Under the pieces are notes generated by a model. That model worked only from the letters and a program-made list of their open reading frames with translations. It did not search any database and was not told where the DNA came from. 64,000 nucleotides of DNA from Thermoanaerobacterium sp. RBIITD (GTDB lineage Bacteria > Bacillota > Thermoanaerobacteria > Thermoanaerobacterales > Thermoanaerobacteraceae), in contig NZ_LT906662.1 in NCBI RefSeq assembly GCF_900205865.1, positions 434,001 through 498,000 on the forward strand, written 5' to 3'. The translations under genes were made by a program, and so were the position numbers. Of the stretch, positions 10,975 to 20,982 are shown in pieces; position 1 is the first letter of the stretch; every line of letters starts with the position of its first letter.

Positions 10975-11421
10975 ATGAAAAAAGATATAAACAAAATATG
11001 CGAATTGCTTCTAAATGTAATATGCGAATTTTACGAAAACGACAGCAAGGCCCGTACTTTCGGTACTGATACGGAGCTTTACCATTCCGAAATACACATG
11101 CTCCAGTGCATTCAGGATAATCCAGGCCTGCATATTTCTGCTATTGCACGCAAATTAGGTATTACAAGGGGTGCGGCGTCACAAACTGTGAAAAGACTTG
11201 AGCGCAAGCAAATGATTGTAAAGGAGATGAACCAGACCAGAGGATCTAAAGTCGTCATGCACCTCACTCCAAAAGGGGAAACAGCTTGTTTCAACCACAA
11301 GTGTGCACACGAAAAGTATAACACAATTATATCCCAAATTCTAACCGGATCGGACGAAGAACAATTAAAGTTCCTGACGGATTTTCTCTTGCAGTTTGAA
11401 AAAACGTTAAAAGAAAAGTGA
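10975..11421 (+). CDS. MarR-family transcriptional regulator
   Basis: 148-residue winged-helix repressor. The recognition region is LHISAIARKLGITRGAASQT followed by a KRLERKQMIVKE wing, typical of MarR. The ATG at 10975 is the first one compatible with the promoter, because an ATG at 10948 would lie inside it. No ribosome site precedes it, so the mRNA may be nearly leaderless. The MFS gene follows, and a matching operator lies between them, so it probably represses itself and the exporter. Confidence 0.88.
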   Translation: MKKDINKICELLLNVICEFYENDSKARTFGTDTELYHSEIHMLQCIQDNPGLHISAIARKLGITRGAASQTVKRLERKQMIVKEMNQTRGSKVVMHLTPKGETACFNHKCAHEKYNTIISQILTGSDEEQLKFLTDFLLQFEKTLKEK

Positions 11422-11438
11422 TTTTTTATATGTATAGT

Positions 11439-11453
11439 GTATAGTATCTATAC
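11439..11453. promoter_or_regulatory. Palindromic MarR operator before the MFS gene
   Basis: Perfect palindrome GTATAG-TAT-CTATAC just downstream of the marR stop and 26 bp before the transporter start. It shares the GTATA-N5-TATAC pattern with the site over the marR promoter. A partial copy (TGTATAGT) lies at 11431. Confidence 0.65.
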
Positions 11454-11478
11454 AAATACTCATAGGGGGGTTCTAAAA

Positions 11479-12660
11479 TTGAATAGTCAATCCAAGGAAA
11501 AACAATTTGTTATGACAAGATCGTTTATATTGTTGATGGCAGTTGTATGCGGCGTTTCCGTCGCAAATCTTTATTACATTCAGCCATTGGAAGCACAGAT
11601 TTCAGCTACATTTCATATTTCACAAGGCGCGGCGGGCATTGCAGCTATGCTGACGCAGGTAGGTTATGCATGCGGCCTTTTGCTGTTTGTTCCGCTCGGC
11701 GATATGTGCGAACGCCGTTCTCTTATTTTACATATGCTGCTTTTTGTCGCTATCTCACTACTTGCGGCTGCGTTATCGCCTTGTTATTTGGTTCTGCTCG
11801 TTGCCATGTTTACTATGGGGATTACGACGATCGTGCCACAGCTTATCGTACCATATGCAGCCCATCTTTCACGTCCGGAAGAACAAGGTAAAGTCATCGG
11901 CGACGTTATGAGTGGTCTGCTAATCGGAATCTTGATGTCTCGGACATTTAGCGGACTTGTCGGTGCAGTTTTGAACTGGCGGGCCGTTTATCTGTTTGCA
12001 ACCGGATTCATTATGATTCTTATGGTTCTGATCTGGTGTTATTTCCCCGAAAACCAGCCGTCCTCACAAATTTCGTATGGAGAGTTGCTTAAATCCATAC
12101 CACACCTTATAAAAAGTGAACGTCCCTTGCGCGAATCGGCGATTAACGGCTTTTTTATGTTTGGTTCTTTCAGCGCATTCTGGACTTCTTTGATCTTCCT
12201 GCTTGAAACACCGGTATATCGCATGGGCACGAGGGAGGCCGGTTTGTTTGGGCTGGCAGGAGTAGCTGGTGCACTCGCGGCACCTTTGATTGGGAAGGGA
12301 GCCGACACAAAAAGCCCACGCTTTACAGTAGGCATTGGTGTAATACTATCGACGCTTGCCTATCTGTGCTTTAGCCTATTCGGGTATCAAATTTGGGGCC
12401 TTATCATCGGTGTTATCGTGCTTGATCTTGGCAATCAGTGTGGACAGGTTTCCAATCAGGCAAGGGTCCAAGCACTTGGTGACTCAACACGCAGTCGCAA
12501 TAATACCGTGTTCATGTTTTCGTATTTTATCGGCGGGGCGGCAGGTTCTTTCCTTGGTACCCTTTGTTGGCAGCATTACGGATGGTACGGCGTTTGCATG
12601 GTAGGACTTGCTTTCCAATTTGCTGCGATAATTACTCATTTTTTGATTTACAGAAAGTGA
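11479..12660 (+). CDS. MFS efflux transporter
   Basis: 393-residue inner-membrane permease with about 12 hydrophobic segments. It has the MFS motif-A-like loop PLGDMCERR after the second segment. The start is taken as TTG 11479, placed 9 bp after a GGGGGGT ribosome site; reading from 11437 would pass through the operator palindrome. It forms a pair with the marR gene, an arrangement typical of drug or metabolite efflux. The substrate cannot be told from sequence. Confidence 0.87.
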   Translation: MNSQSKEKQFVMTRSFILLMAVVCGVSVANLYYIQPLEAQISATFHISQGAAGIAAMLTQVGYACGLLLFVPLGDMCERRSLILHMLLFVAISLLAAALSPCYLVLLVAMFTMGITTIVPQLIVPYAAHLSRPEEQGKVIGDVMSGLLIGILMSRTFSGLVGAVLNWRAVYLFATGFIMILMVLIWCYFPENQPSSQISYGELLKSIPHLIKSERPLRESAINGFFMFGSFSAFWTSLIFLLETPVYRMGTREAGLFGLAGVAGALAAPLIGKGADTKSPRFTVGIGVILSTLAYLCFSLFGYQIWGLIIGVIVLDLGNQCGQVSNQARVQALGDSTRSRNNTVFMFSYFIGGAAGSFLGTLCWQHYGWYGVCMVGLAFQFAAIITHFLIYRK

Positions 12661-12671
12661 AATGGCATTTT

Positions 12672-12895
12672 TAGTTTTACTAAATCATATTGAGGATATC
12701 GTCTAATGATTCTAATATCTTAATGCCTGTGTTAAAAATACTTTCTACTGTATCATAGCCAGATCCTAATGCTGCTGATAATACTTCTTAATTTTTTCTT
12801 CAAATCCATAAGTTTCTGTATCTGATTGTGCTATTATCATTTGATGAACATTATTTTCACAAACTATTATGGTATCCATATATTCTCTTGTTCTC
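12672..12895 (-). pseudogene. Unrecognised gene remnant
   Basis: On the minus strand the sequence reads as a plausible protein tail (MDTIIVCENNVHQM..., then LSAALGSGYDTVES and LDDILNMI before a TAG), but the two parts lie in different frames around 12785. No family was recognised. It has no evident start site and is probably a decayed gene end. Confidence 0.35.
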
Positions 12896-13026
12896 GTTAT
12901 ATTTCATAACCCTTTAAAAAATATTTTGAAGGCTTTTAAATGGCTATTACCATAGTATTTTTAAGTTCATAGTGGTATAATCTAATAGTAAATGATTTAA
13001 AAAATCATATAGTTAGCGTTTTAATT

Positions 13027-13115
13027 CCACTAGGGGTGCTCGCCAGAGCTGAGAGAAAGGTGCGTCCTTTCAACCCTTGAACTTGATCCGGTTAGGACCG
13101 GCGTAGGGAAGTGGT
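13027..13115 (+). ncRNA. TPP riboswitch (THI element)
   Basis: All conserved blocks are present: GGGGTGC, the GCTGAGAG thi-box, ACCCTTGAAC, TGATCCGGTTAG, and ACCGGCGTAGGGAAGTGG. It binds thiamin pyrophosphate and switches off thiC. It lies directly upstream of a terminator-like hairpin and thiC. Confidence 0.97.
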
Positions 13116-13116
13116 T

Positions 13117-13150
13117 AAACCATGTGCCTTGCGGTCCATGGTTTTTATTT
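13117..13150 (+). terminator. Riboswitch-controlled terminator
   Basis: An 8-bp stem AAACCATG/CATGGTTT (13117-13124 and 13137-13144) is followed by a T-rich run. Its 5' side abuts the aptamer's closing stem, as expected for an expression platform that terminates when TPP is bound. Confidence 0.8.
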
Positions 13151-13172
13151 ATTTTGGAAAGGAGAAGATATC

Positions 13173-14474
13173 ATGACACAGATTGAATACGCTAAAAGGG
13201 GTATATTAAGTGACGAGATGAAAGCAGTGGCCCAACAGGAGGGTGTGACGGAAGAGTTTATATTGGAAGGCGTCGCCGCAGGTCGTATTGTAATACCTTG
13301 TAATCAACATCACGGCGGTTTAAAACCCTGTGGCATAGGAGGGGGATTGTCCACAAAAGTTAACGCCAATATAGGGACCTCTGAGGAATACCCCGACCTG
13401 GACAAAGAGCTGGTAAAATTGGACGTAGCGCTAAAAGCTGGAGCTGATGCGGTTATGGACCTAAGCACAGGAGGCGATGTAAATGCAACTCGCAAGGAGA
13501 TTGTACGGCATTGTGAGGTTCCAATAGGCACGGTGCCTTTGTATCAGGCGGCTGTAGTAGCTATGGAGAGGTATGGGAGTATTGTAAAAATGTCAGAGGA
13601 AGATATCTTTGAGGTCATAGAACAGCAGGCCAGGGATGGAGTCGACTTTATGACTGTACATTGTGGCCTGACGATGGATTCCCTAGAGAGCTTAAGGCAG
13701 CAGGGCAGAGTTATGGACGTGGTGAGCCGTGGTGGCTCATTTATAGTTGGTTGGATGCTGTATCATCAAAGAGAAAATCCTCTATTTGAGCATTTTGATA
13801 GACTGCTGGATATAGCGAAAGAGCACGATGTCACCCTGAGCCTTGGGGATGGATTGAGGCCTGGATGTATAGCGGACGCTACCGACAGGGGTCAGATACA
13901 TGAACTCTTGATATTGGGGCAATTGGTCAAAAGATGCCGGGATGCGGGCGTACAGGTCATGATAGAAGGACCCGGCCATGTCCCTTTAGATCAGATAGAG
14001 GCCAACGTAAAATTGCAAAAGAGCTTGTGCGATGGTGCGCCTTTTTATGTGTTGGGGCCGCTGGTTACAGACATAGCACCTGGGTACGATCACATAGTGG
14101 CCGCTATAGGCGGGGCCATAGCGGCGTCCTGTGGAGCTGATTTCCTATGTTATGTGACACCTGCAGAGCATCTGGGCCTTCCGGATTTAAATGATGTAAA
14201 AGAAGGGGTAATAGCTTCCAAGATTGCGGCTCACGCCGCGGACGTGGTAAAAGGTATTAAAAAAGCCAAGGATAGGGATTTAGCCATGGCTATAGCTAGG
14301 AAAAAACTGGATTGGGAGGCGCAGGTACGGCTTTCCTTAGACCCGGAAAAGGCGTCAAGGTATCGTCAAAGTAAAAATATTTCTAATCAAAATACGTGTA
14401 GCATGTGCGGCAGGTTTTGCGCTATGAAAATTGTGAGCGAATACCTGGAGTGTGAAAATGTCTCTAAATGCTAG
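13173..14474 (+). CDS. thiC: Phosphomethylpyrimidine synthase ThiC
   Basis: Radical SAM enzyme that converts aminoimidazole ribotide to HMP phosphate in thiamin synthesis. 433 residues is the short form without the long N-terminal extension. The C-terminal cluster motif reads CSMCGRFC, one residue shorter than the CX2CX4C of E. coli. The start at 13173 follows AAAGGAG; an upstream ATG at 13122 lies inside the terminator hairpin. No other thi gene is nearby. Codons look more GC-rich than the surroundings. Regulation is by the upstream TPP riboswitch. Confidence 0.97.
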   Translation: MTQIEYAKRGILSDEMKAVAQQEGVTEEFILEGVAAGRIVIPCNQHHGGLKPCGIGGGLSTKVNANIGTSEEYPDLDKELVKLDVALKAGADAVMDLSTGGDVNATRKEIVRHCEVPIGTVPLYQAAVVAMERYGSIVKMSEEDIFEVIEQQARDGVDFMTVHCGLTMDSLESLRQQGRVMDVVSRGGSFIVGWMLYHQRENPLFEHFDRLLDIAKEHDVTLSLGDGLRPGCIADATDRGQIHELLILGQLVKRCRDAGVQVMIEGPGHVPLDQIEANVKLQKSLCDGAPFYVLGPLVTDIAPGYDHIVAAIGGAIAASCGADFLCYVTPAEHLGLPDLNDVKEGVIASKIAAHAADVVKGIKKAKDRDLAMAIARKKLDWEAQVRLSLDPEKASRYRQSKNISNQNTCSMCGRFCAMKIVSEYLECENVSKC

Positions 14475-14513
14475 CTTAGTGTATAATTTTTGTAGTTGAT
14501 AAAAAATAGAAAA

Positions 14514-14541
14514 TAGGAAGGTACCAAAAAATACCTTCCTA
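14514..14541 (+). terminator. Hairpin after thiC
   Basis: Perfect 10-bp stem TAGGAAGGTA/TACCTTCCTA with an 8-base A-rich loop, 40 bp after the thiC stop. The T run is poor, so termination is likely but not certain. Confidence 0.6.
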
Positions 14542-14838
14542 TAACATGAATCATCCGTTATACTGTTTATTTGAGAAACCAGAGCAAAAGGGTGTGATTA
14601 CATGCTCGAATTAAGTTTAAATAAAAATAAATGAAAGATATATTATTCCTTCATCCATTATTAGTGGCGGTACATCTGTTTTAAAAAGTAAATAATGATA
14701 CGGTTGTGTATCATCTATCCATTTTGCTTTATAGTAGCCATATTCAAATAGGTATCACTATGGATTTATATTCACGTGTTTCAATCGATAAAGAAAAAGA
14801 AGCAATAAAAAAATGGAAAAACCATTCCATTAATTTTT

Positions 14839-14922
14839 TGGTGCGGATGAAGGGATTTGAACCCCCACGTCAAAGACACTAGATCCTAAGTCTAGCGCGT
14901 CTGCCAGTTCCGCCACATCCGC
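14839..14922 (-). tRNA. tRNA-Leu(TAG)
   Basis: Cloverleaf with acceptor GCGGATG/CATCCGC, anticodon stem CTAGA/TCTAG around loop CTTAGGA (anticodon TAG), a long variable arm, T-loop GTTCAAATC and encoded CCA. It stands apart from the main tRNA cluster of this window. Confidence 0.95.
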
Positions 14923-14931
14923 ATATTAAAA

Positions 14932-14978
14932 TGGTACTCCATCAGGAACTCGAACCCGGGCCCCACTGATTAAGAATC
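14932..14978 (-). repeat. 3'-half remnant of tRNA-Lys(CTT), old integration scar
   Basis: About 47 bp match the 3' half of the tRNA-Lys gene at 54341-54416 with several mismatches, and stop in the anticodon loop. The next bases (GAATC, where the intact gene has GAGTC) and about 45 bp beyond resemble the flank of the copy at 37215. It is not a working tRNA, because it lacks the 5' half. It is best read as one end of a lost element of the same family. Confidence 0.65.
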
Positions 14979-15572
14979 TCAACAATGGTATTATAATTGA
15001 TATTTTTTGAAATGTCAAGAGTATGCATTATCCTACAGCTATGTATTATTGATTTATGATAATGTCTTAGTATATCACATTTGATTATGTCTTTTAAATA
15101 AAACTGTTTTTTACAAGTATCTGATAATCTGATGTGTACATATTGCCATATTTTTTACACCTTATGCGTAATAAGTACATTTTCACCATATATACATGGT
15201 TCTAAAGGTTCTATATAGTCGTGCCTGATTACACTAAGTCTTGATAGGTTAACATTATTGATGCTTATTTGCTAATAAGTCTCAATTAAAAAGAAAGTTT
15301 TACCTCATCAGTTGAAAATAGCCGTATCTCATATGGATCAAAATAAACTACAATGGTCGTAAAAGTTTTGACATGTTGCACGAAAAGATATTACTGCTTG
15401 AAAAAAGCATAAAATCAACTAACTTTGGAAAGAGCCAAAGATATATTGACATTTATAACTAAATTTTAAAGATAACCTTTTAATAAAGTTTTTTATATTA
15501 ATAAATGTCCAATATAAATTTACATATATTCTCACTAATGAAATATCACTATTTATTGTTTGAATATATTGT
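14979..15572. mobile_element. Spacer with an IS end copy, no gene seen
   Basis: 15040-15150 is an imperfect copy (block TATGATAATGTCT and later TCTGATGTGTACAT) of the sequence at 20205-20320 next to an IS21 istB relic, so it is probably a solo IS21-type end. The rest is AT-rich, and I see no coding sequence. Confidence 0.45.
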
Positions 15573-15628
15573 AAAAAGCCTCTTTCTTGGTTTACATATA
15601 ACATTTCTCACCAAGAAAGAGGCTTTTT
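15573..15628 (-). terminator. Terminator of nfnAB
   Basis: Perfect 19-bp stem (15573-15591 with 15610-15628; core GCCTCTTTCTTGGT) ending in a T run on the minus strand, 20 bp after the nfnB stop. Confidence 0.93.
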
Positions 15629-15648
15629 AATTTACAAAAATATTTTAC

Positions 15649-17040
15649 TTATTTATTGCTTAAATATTCATGTATAGCAGCTGCCGCTTTTTTACCTGCA
15701 CCCATAGCCAATATAACTGTAGCTGCACCTGTTACAGCATCACCACCGGCATATACTCCTCTACGACTAGTCTCCAATGTTTCCTCATTAACAATTATTC
15801 CGCCCCATTTTTGCTTTTCAAGCCCCTCTGTCGTCGATGTGATTAGTGGGTTTGGACTTTGACCTATGGCTATAATAACTGTATCTACATCTATTACATG
15901 CTCTGAACCTTTTTCAGGAACAGGTCTTTTCCTTCCTGATTCATCAGGTTCACCTAATACAATATTTATGCACTCGATGCCTTTTACATATCCATTATCA
16001 TCTCCAATTATTCTCACAGGATTTGTCAAAAGCTTAAATATAATTCCTTCTTCTTTCGCATGGTGAATTTCTTCTAACCTTGCTGGCATTTCTTCTTCTG
16101 ATCTTCTATATACGATATACACTTCATCTGCTCCCATGCGCTTAGCAGACCTTGCAGCATCCATTGCTACATTGCCGCCGCCTACGACAGCAACCTTTTT
16201 ACCCACCTTAACAGGTGTAGGATGATTAGGAAAATCATAAGCTTTCATTAAATTAATTCTTGTCAAAAATTCATTTGAAGAGTATACACCATTTAAATTT
16301 TCACCTGGTATACCCATAAACTTTGGCAAACCAGCACCTGTGCCAATAAATACAGCTTCAAATCCCATATCAAAAAGGTCATCTATTGTGAGTATCTTCC
16401 CTATTACCATATTTGTCTCTATTTTGACGCCCATTCCTCTTAAGGAATCTATCTCTCTTTGTACAATCTCTTTAGGTAGCCTAAACTCAGGAATACCATA
16501 CATGAGAACGCCACCAGGTGTATGAAATGCTTCAAAAATAGTTACATCATAACCTAATTTAGCAAGGTCACCAGCACATGAAAGTCCTGCAGGTCCTGAA
16601 CCGATTACGGCAACTTTCTTACCATTTGATGGTAGTTCCACTTTATCATCAGTATTTTTTTTCATATGCCAATCTGCTACAAACCTTTCAAGTCTCCCTA
16701 TAGCAACAGGTTCTCCCTTTTTGCCTCTTGTACATAATGATTCGCACTGGCTTTCTTGTGGACACACCCTTCCACATACTGCTGGCAAATTATTAGTCTC
16801 TTTTATTTTTTGATATGCTCCTTCAAAGTCTCCATCGACTATATGCTTTATAAATTTAGGTATTTGTACATGTACAGGGCAGCCATTGACGCAGGGCTGG
16901 TTTTTGCACTGTATACACCTTTCTGCTTCCTCTACAGCCATTTTCTCATCGTAGCCCAGTGCAACTTCTTTAAAATTTTTATTCCTTATTTCTGGTTCCT
17001 GCTCAGGCATTTGAACTTTCTTTGTCGACATGTTAGCCAT
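15649..17040 (-). CDS. nfnB: NfnB-type large subunit of NADH-dependent ferredoxin:NADP+ oxidoreductase (GltA-like)
   Basis: 463-residue flavoprotein of the glutamate-synthase small-subunit family. It has N-terminal cysteines CIQCKNQPCVNGCP for iron-sulfur clusters, an FAD site VAVIGSGPAGLSCAG (about 145) and an NADPH site VAVVGGGNVAMDAARS (about 285). In anaerobic clostridia this subunit pairs with NfnA in flavin-based electron bifurcation between NADPH, NADH and ferredoxin. The adjacent upstream nfnA-like gene (8-bp overlap) favours Nfn over true glutamate synthase; no large gltB gene is present. A sulfide dehydrogenase role cannot be excluded. Confidence 0.88.
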   Translation of the reverse strand: MANMSTKKVQMPEQEPEIRNKNFKEVALGYDEKMAVEEAERCIQCKNQPCVNGCPVHVQIPKFIKHIVDGDFEGAYQKIKETNNLPAVCGRVCPQESQCESLCTRGKKGEPVAIGRLERFVADWHMKKNTDDKVELPSNGKKVAVIGSGPAGLSCAGDLAKLGYDVTIFEAFHTPGGVLMYGIPEFRLPKEIVQREIDSLRGMGVKIETNMVIGKILTIDDLFDMGFEAVFIGTGAGLPKFMGIPGENLNGVYSSNEFLTRINLMKAYDFPNHPTPVKVGKKVAVVGGGNVAMDAARSAKRMGADEVYIVYRRSEEEMPARLEEIHHAKEEGIIFKLLTNPVRIIGDDNGYVKGIECINIVLGEPDESGRKRPVPEKGSEHVIDVDTVIIAIGQSPNPLITSTTEGLEKQKWGGIIVNEETLETSRRGVYAGGDAVTGAATVILAMGAGKKAAAAIHEYLSNK

Positions 17041-17887
17041 TTAAGATGCCTCCTAACTTGCACTGATGTTCATATATTTCCAATTCTTTCTTTTCCATAT
17101 CTTTATACATTGATTGACGTCTCATAGCTTCATCAAAATCCACTTTATGTCCATCAAAAGCAGGTCCATCAACACAAGCAAATTTTATTTCACTGCCTAC
17201 AGTGACTCTGCACCCTCCACACATACCCGTTCCATCTATCATAATAGGATTCATGCTGACCATTGTAGGTATATCATATTCTTTTGTGATCTGACAAACC
17301 ATTTTCATCATGATCAATGGGCCTATTGCTATGACTTCGTCGTATTTATTGCCTTTGTCTATTAATTCTTTTAATACATCTGTCACAAAACCTTTGTGTC
17401 CCTTGCTGCCATCATCTGTAGTGATGTAAAGATTATCGCTGACAGCTCTCATTTCATCTTCAAGTATGACATATTCTGCGCTTCTTCCACCGATTATGCT
17501 ATCGATGATTGCACCATCTCTCTTTAACATCTTGACCTTAGGATATAGCGGTGCAACTCCAACGCCTCCACCTATAGCTAAAACCCTCTTAGTATCAGAA
17601 GAAAATTCTACGGGTTTGCCAAGTGGGCCTACGAAATCATGTAATTTATCACCGACATTTAATTTGCCTAATGCTTTAGTACTCATACCAACTTCTTGAA
17701 ATATAATAGTAATAGTACCCTTTTCAGCATCATAATCAGCTATAGTCAGTGGAATGCGTTCACCCTTTTCATCAACCCTCACTATGACAAATTGACCTGG
17801 TTTAGCTTTCTTTGCCATAAGCGGAGAATTTATAACCATCAATTTTACAGTCGGATTCAATTGCTTTTTCTCCAATATTTCATACAT
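17033..17887 (-). CDS. nfnA: NfnA-type small subunit, FAD/NAD-binding ferredoxin reductase
   Basis: 284 residues related to the PyrK-type dihydroorotate dehydrogenase electron-transfer subunit. An FAD domain (PGQFVIVRVDEKGERIPLTI) is followed by an NAD domain (VLAIGGGVGVAPLYP). A C-terminal [2Fe-2S] site has cysteines in GTGMCGGCRVTVG and KFACVDGP. It overlaps nfnB by 8 bp and is first in the two-gene operon. Confidence 0.88.
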   Translation of the reverse strand: MYEILEKKQLNPTVKLMVINSPLMAKKAKPGQFVIVRVDEKGERIPLTIADYDAEKGTITIIFQEVGMSTKALGKLNVGDKLHDFVGPLGKPVEFSSDTKRVLAIGGGVGVAPLYPKVKMLKRDGAIIDSIIGGRSAEYVILEDEMRAVSDNLYITTDDGSKGHKGFVTDVLKELIDKGNKYDEVIAIGPLIMMKMVCQITKEYDIPTMVSMNPIMIDGTGMCGGCRVTVGSEIKFACVDGPAFDGHKVDFDEAMRRQSMYKDMEKKELEIYEHQCKLGGILNG

Positions 17888-18850
17888 AGTTTATTTTACA
17901 CCTCCATAATATATGGTAGCAAAAATATGTCTGGTTGTATAACAGACATACAATAATTATTTTATTAATGGTATAGTTTTAATACTATCTTAAATGCATT
18001 ATATAATTCTTACCAAATATTTCGTAAGTTTTTAATGCATCCTTCAGTGAAAAATTATGATTAATAATGCTTAAAATTTATTTTTGCACATTATAAATTG
18101 TATTAATTAAAGCATTCTGTTTGCTTTTAGCCAAACTTTAGAATAACCTCAATTTTTTCTGTATTTTATTTTTTGTTCATGTATACCACAATAATTCTAC
18201 AAATTTCTCAGGCTCCTTTTCGTTCTTTTCTTTGCATATTAATTTACGACTTCCTTTTGTCTTCAACCCTGCTTTCTTGGTATGTCTTAACTTTTTCTTG
18301 TTCCTGCTTTATTATTCTTTTTACTAGTTCATGTATTACATTCCATACACTTTTGAGTAGCTGGTATCTTGCCAAGTAAGATCTTTAATATTCTTTCTGC
18401 TTTACGGTAAGATACGTTACGTACGCTTTCTACAATTTTCTCAAGCAAATGCACAGGCATAAAACTTATAATTTCCATCTTAAGGTAATCATCCAACAAG
18501 TACATAAAACATTTCTTCCCATTTTCATCCCTATAACTCTGCTAAACTTAACAGGACATATCAGTGTCTTTACACATGTTTTTCCCTCTAGTCGGTATTT
18601 TACTTTGTTATTTCATTACCTCTTCGTTAATGGCCTCAGATTTAGCTTTCATTGTGGAACGCCAAAGTTTTTAAGCAGTATAATAAATTTCCAAGCTTAG
18701 AATTTATGGCATTTTCATACACACTATTCTCCAGCTTAGTTACAACCCTGTAACAATTTTTTTGTTATCATTTTTATACAGGGTAACTATGTTTAGGCTA
18801 CCGTAAGAAAGTGGCAGCCTTATTTTATCACCAATATTAATTTTAATATA
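17888..18850 (-). pseudogene. ISLre2-family (UPF0236) transposase remnant within a spacer
   Basis: About 18170-18680 on the minus strand reads, in shifting frames, as an ISLre2 transposase core: RLEGKTCVKTL, then CFMYLLDDYLKME, then VSYRKAERILKILLGK and SVWNVIHELVKRI. Several frameshifts and stops break it, and no intact ends were found. The stretch 17888-18170 contains only AT-rich promoter-like sequence for nfnA. Confidence 0.6.
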
Positions 18851-18851
18851 A

Positions 18852-18892
18852 AATCCCCCACCTATAGAAGATGGGAGACTTTTTTTAAGCTT
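18852..18892 (-). terminator. Probable terminator of the alcohol dehydrogenase gene
   Basis: Imperfect stem (TCCCCCACCT region with AGATGGGAGA) flanked by A and T runs on both sides, directly after the dehydrogenase stop. It could work in both directions. Confidence 0.55.
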
Positions 18893-18903
18893 CCCGTTAA
18901 ATT

Positions 18904-20103
18904 TTAAAAAGATTCTTCATAAATCCTGGCAATAACATCTTCTGTGGCTTCCACTGGTGCAATAGAAAGCAATCCATCTAGAGAAGGTGTAGTTTTAGCA
19001 AGCTTCACAAGAATTGGAAGATCTTCTTTTGTGAATCCAAAGTTCGAAAGTTTTTGAGTACATCCTACATTAAAGAGCCATTCTTCAACTTTTTTTGCTA
19101 CATATTCTGCTTCGGCAGGCAGACCTTTTAATCCAGGTACTATAGGACTGTATATTTCAGCCAGGATTTCTGCAGTAGCTGGATAAATAGCCTTTATCAC
19201 AGCAGGTAATATGGCGCCAAGACCAAGACCATGGGCTAACTCAGGTTTTACTGCACTCAAAGGATGCTCTAGTGCATGGGTAAAATGCAAAAGTCCATTG
19301 TCAAAAGAGATACCAGCTAAAGCAGAAGCGTAAAGCAAATAGTATCTCGCCACAACGTTTTCAGGATCATTTACAACTGCAGGCAGATAGCGAACTATCA
19401 ATCTTACTGTTTCTTTTGCCGTGAGAATGCTATAAGGCGATGCTTCAAGAGTAGTAGCAGCTTCAGTAACATGATTTAATGCATCTATTGTAACCGCTAT
19501 TGTCTGTTTTTTGTCAAGCTTTGTCATAAGTGAAGGATCATCTATGGCATACATAGGGTACAGGCAATCATAGGCCACGGCAGGCTTATAATTTTTTTCT
19601 GGTATTGTAGCTACCGCAAATCTGTCTACTTCAGTACCAGTACCGTGAGTAAGGTTTATAGCTATAATAGGAACAGCTTTTTCGGGTATGAATTTTTGTT
19701 CATAAAGTTCTCTTGCATTTTTATCAGTGTACTCCAGCAACACAGCTACACTTTTCGCAGTATCTATAGGGCTACCACCGCCAATTCCGATAACAGCTTT
19801 TGCCCCGGTTTCACGGCCGATTTTGGCTGCTTCATCAATCATATCAACAGTAGGATTCGGCCCTACTTTGTCATAAAGTGAATATTTTAATTCGAGTGTT
19901 TCAAGAGTTGGTTTTACCACATCCCAAGCTCCACTGGCTTTATAAGAACCTTTTCCCGTTATAAGAATAACATTATTGATACCTTTGTTTTTAAGAACCT
20001 CCAGAATATCTTTTATCTTTTTTATACTACCTATTCCAAAATAAGTCGTATTTTTACAGCGAAGCTCAAAAACTTTATTTGGATTTATTTTTGTTTCCCA
20101 CAT
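18904..20103 (-). CDS. Iron-containing alcohol dehydrogenase
   Basis: 399-residue group III (Fe) NAD(P)-dependent alcohol dehydrogenase. It has a nucleotide-binding GIGGGSPIDTAKS (about 107-119) and metal-ligand segments DALNHVTEA, HFTHALEHP and AHGLGLG, giving the usual Asp/His set together with the Asp in YAIDDP. It probably interconverts an aldehyde and an alcohol in fermentation; the substrate is unknown. It is monocistronic and its ATG follows a TAGGAGGC site. The region upstream carries an IS21 relic. Confidence 0.92.
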   Translation of the reverse strand: MWETKINPNKVFELRCKNTTYFGIGSIKKIKDILEVLKNKGINNVILITGKGSYKASGAWDVVKPTLETLELKYSLYDKVGPNPTVDMIDEAAKIGRETGAKAVIGIGGGSPIDTAKSVAVLLEYTDKNARELYEQKFIPEKAVPIIAINLTHGTGTEVDRFAVATIPEKNYKPAVAYDCLYPMYAIDDPSLMTKLDKKQTIAVTIDALNHVTEAATTLEASPYSILTAKETVRLIVRYLPAVVNDPENVVARYYLLYASALAGISFDNGLLHFTHALEHPLSAVKPELAHGLGLGAILPAVIKAIYPATAEILAEIYSPIVPGLKGLPAEAEYVAKKVEEWLFNVGCTQKLSNFGFTKEDLPILVKLAKTTPSLDGLLSIAPVEATEDVIARIYEESF

Positions 20104-20204
20104 TTTAATAGCCTCCTATTGTTAAATTTATAACATTCTCTGTACATAATTATAATATTATTTCAGGAAATAGTCAACCTTAAGTTATAATATTATAGTA
20201 ATGA

Positions 20205-20844
20205 TTATGATTGACCTATGATAATGTCTCTTAATATAACACATTTAATAACGTCCTTAAATAGAAAAAAATACCTGTTTAGTACAGGCATATTAATATT
20301 CTGATGTGTACATTTTTCCGCACTTTTCACAAGGACTTTTTAAACTATCAATATATTATTGCTTTAAATTTAGATTTTGCAATACGTATCGAGGTAATGA
20401 AAAAGGACACGTTGAAAGAAGCATAGAATTTATAAGAAGAAAGGCATAAAAGCTTGTTTAGCAGGATATAGAGTACTATTCACAGCAATTCCAACTTTAA
20501 TAAATCAATTAAAAGAAAATAGGTCAGAGAGAACATTACATACTTTTGAAAACAAATTTGCAAAATACGATCTTGTGATAGCGGATAAACTCAGGTTTAT
20601 CTCTTTTGATAAAGAAGGGTCTGAGTTTTTATTTACAAACTTATCATTAAGAGCAGGAAGAAAATCAACGATAATAACAACAAACTTATCATTTGAAAGG
20701 TGGGCTGAAATATTCCAAGACCCAGTTATGACAGCAGCGATGGTAGATAGACTAACACATAAAGCCTATTTAGTAAATATGAATGGAAATTCATATAGAC
20801 TTAAAGAAACGGAGGAATGGATAAAGAGTCAGAATATTGCTTGA
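20205..20844 (+). pseudogene. IS21-family remnant: end sequence, istA tail and istB ATPase
   Basis: 20205-20320 resembles 15040-15150 and is probably an IS end. 20388-20450 reads GNEKGHVERSIEFIRRK, the C-terminal part of IstA. 20450-20844 reads as IstB from mid-domain (LAGYRVLFTAIPTLINQL, STIITTNLSFERW, LNMNGNSYRLKE-like end). The P-loop region is lost, and the Walker B Asp-Glu has become Asp-Lys (VIADKLRF). An internal deletion has removed most of istA. Not functional. Confidence 0.75.
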
Positions 20845-20982
20845 TTTTTTATACACTAAGTGGAGGTAAATTCAATTGAAATTTGGAGTATTTTTCACTT
20901 GACAAATATAGGCTATCTGGCTATATCCTTTTTAAAAAATTCCATTATTCATATCAAAATTTATTGTTTTAAAAAAATATGT

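Noticed and set aside
14932-14978. Possible second tRNA-Lys next to tRNA-Leu
   Set aside because: Only the 3' half is present, with mismatches in the acceptor stem and no 5' half or D-arm.
15649-17887. Glutamate synthase operon
   Set aside because: There is no large gltB glutamine-amidotransferase gene; the pair of 284 and 463 residues fits NfnAB better.
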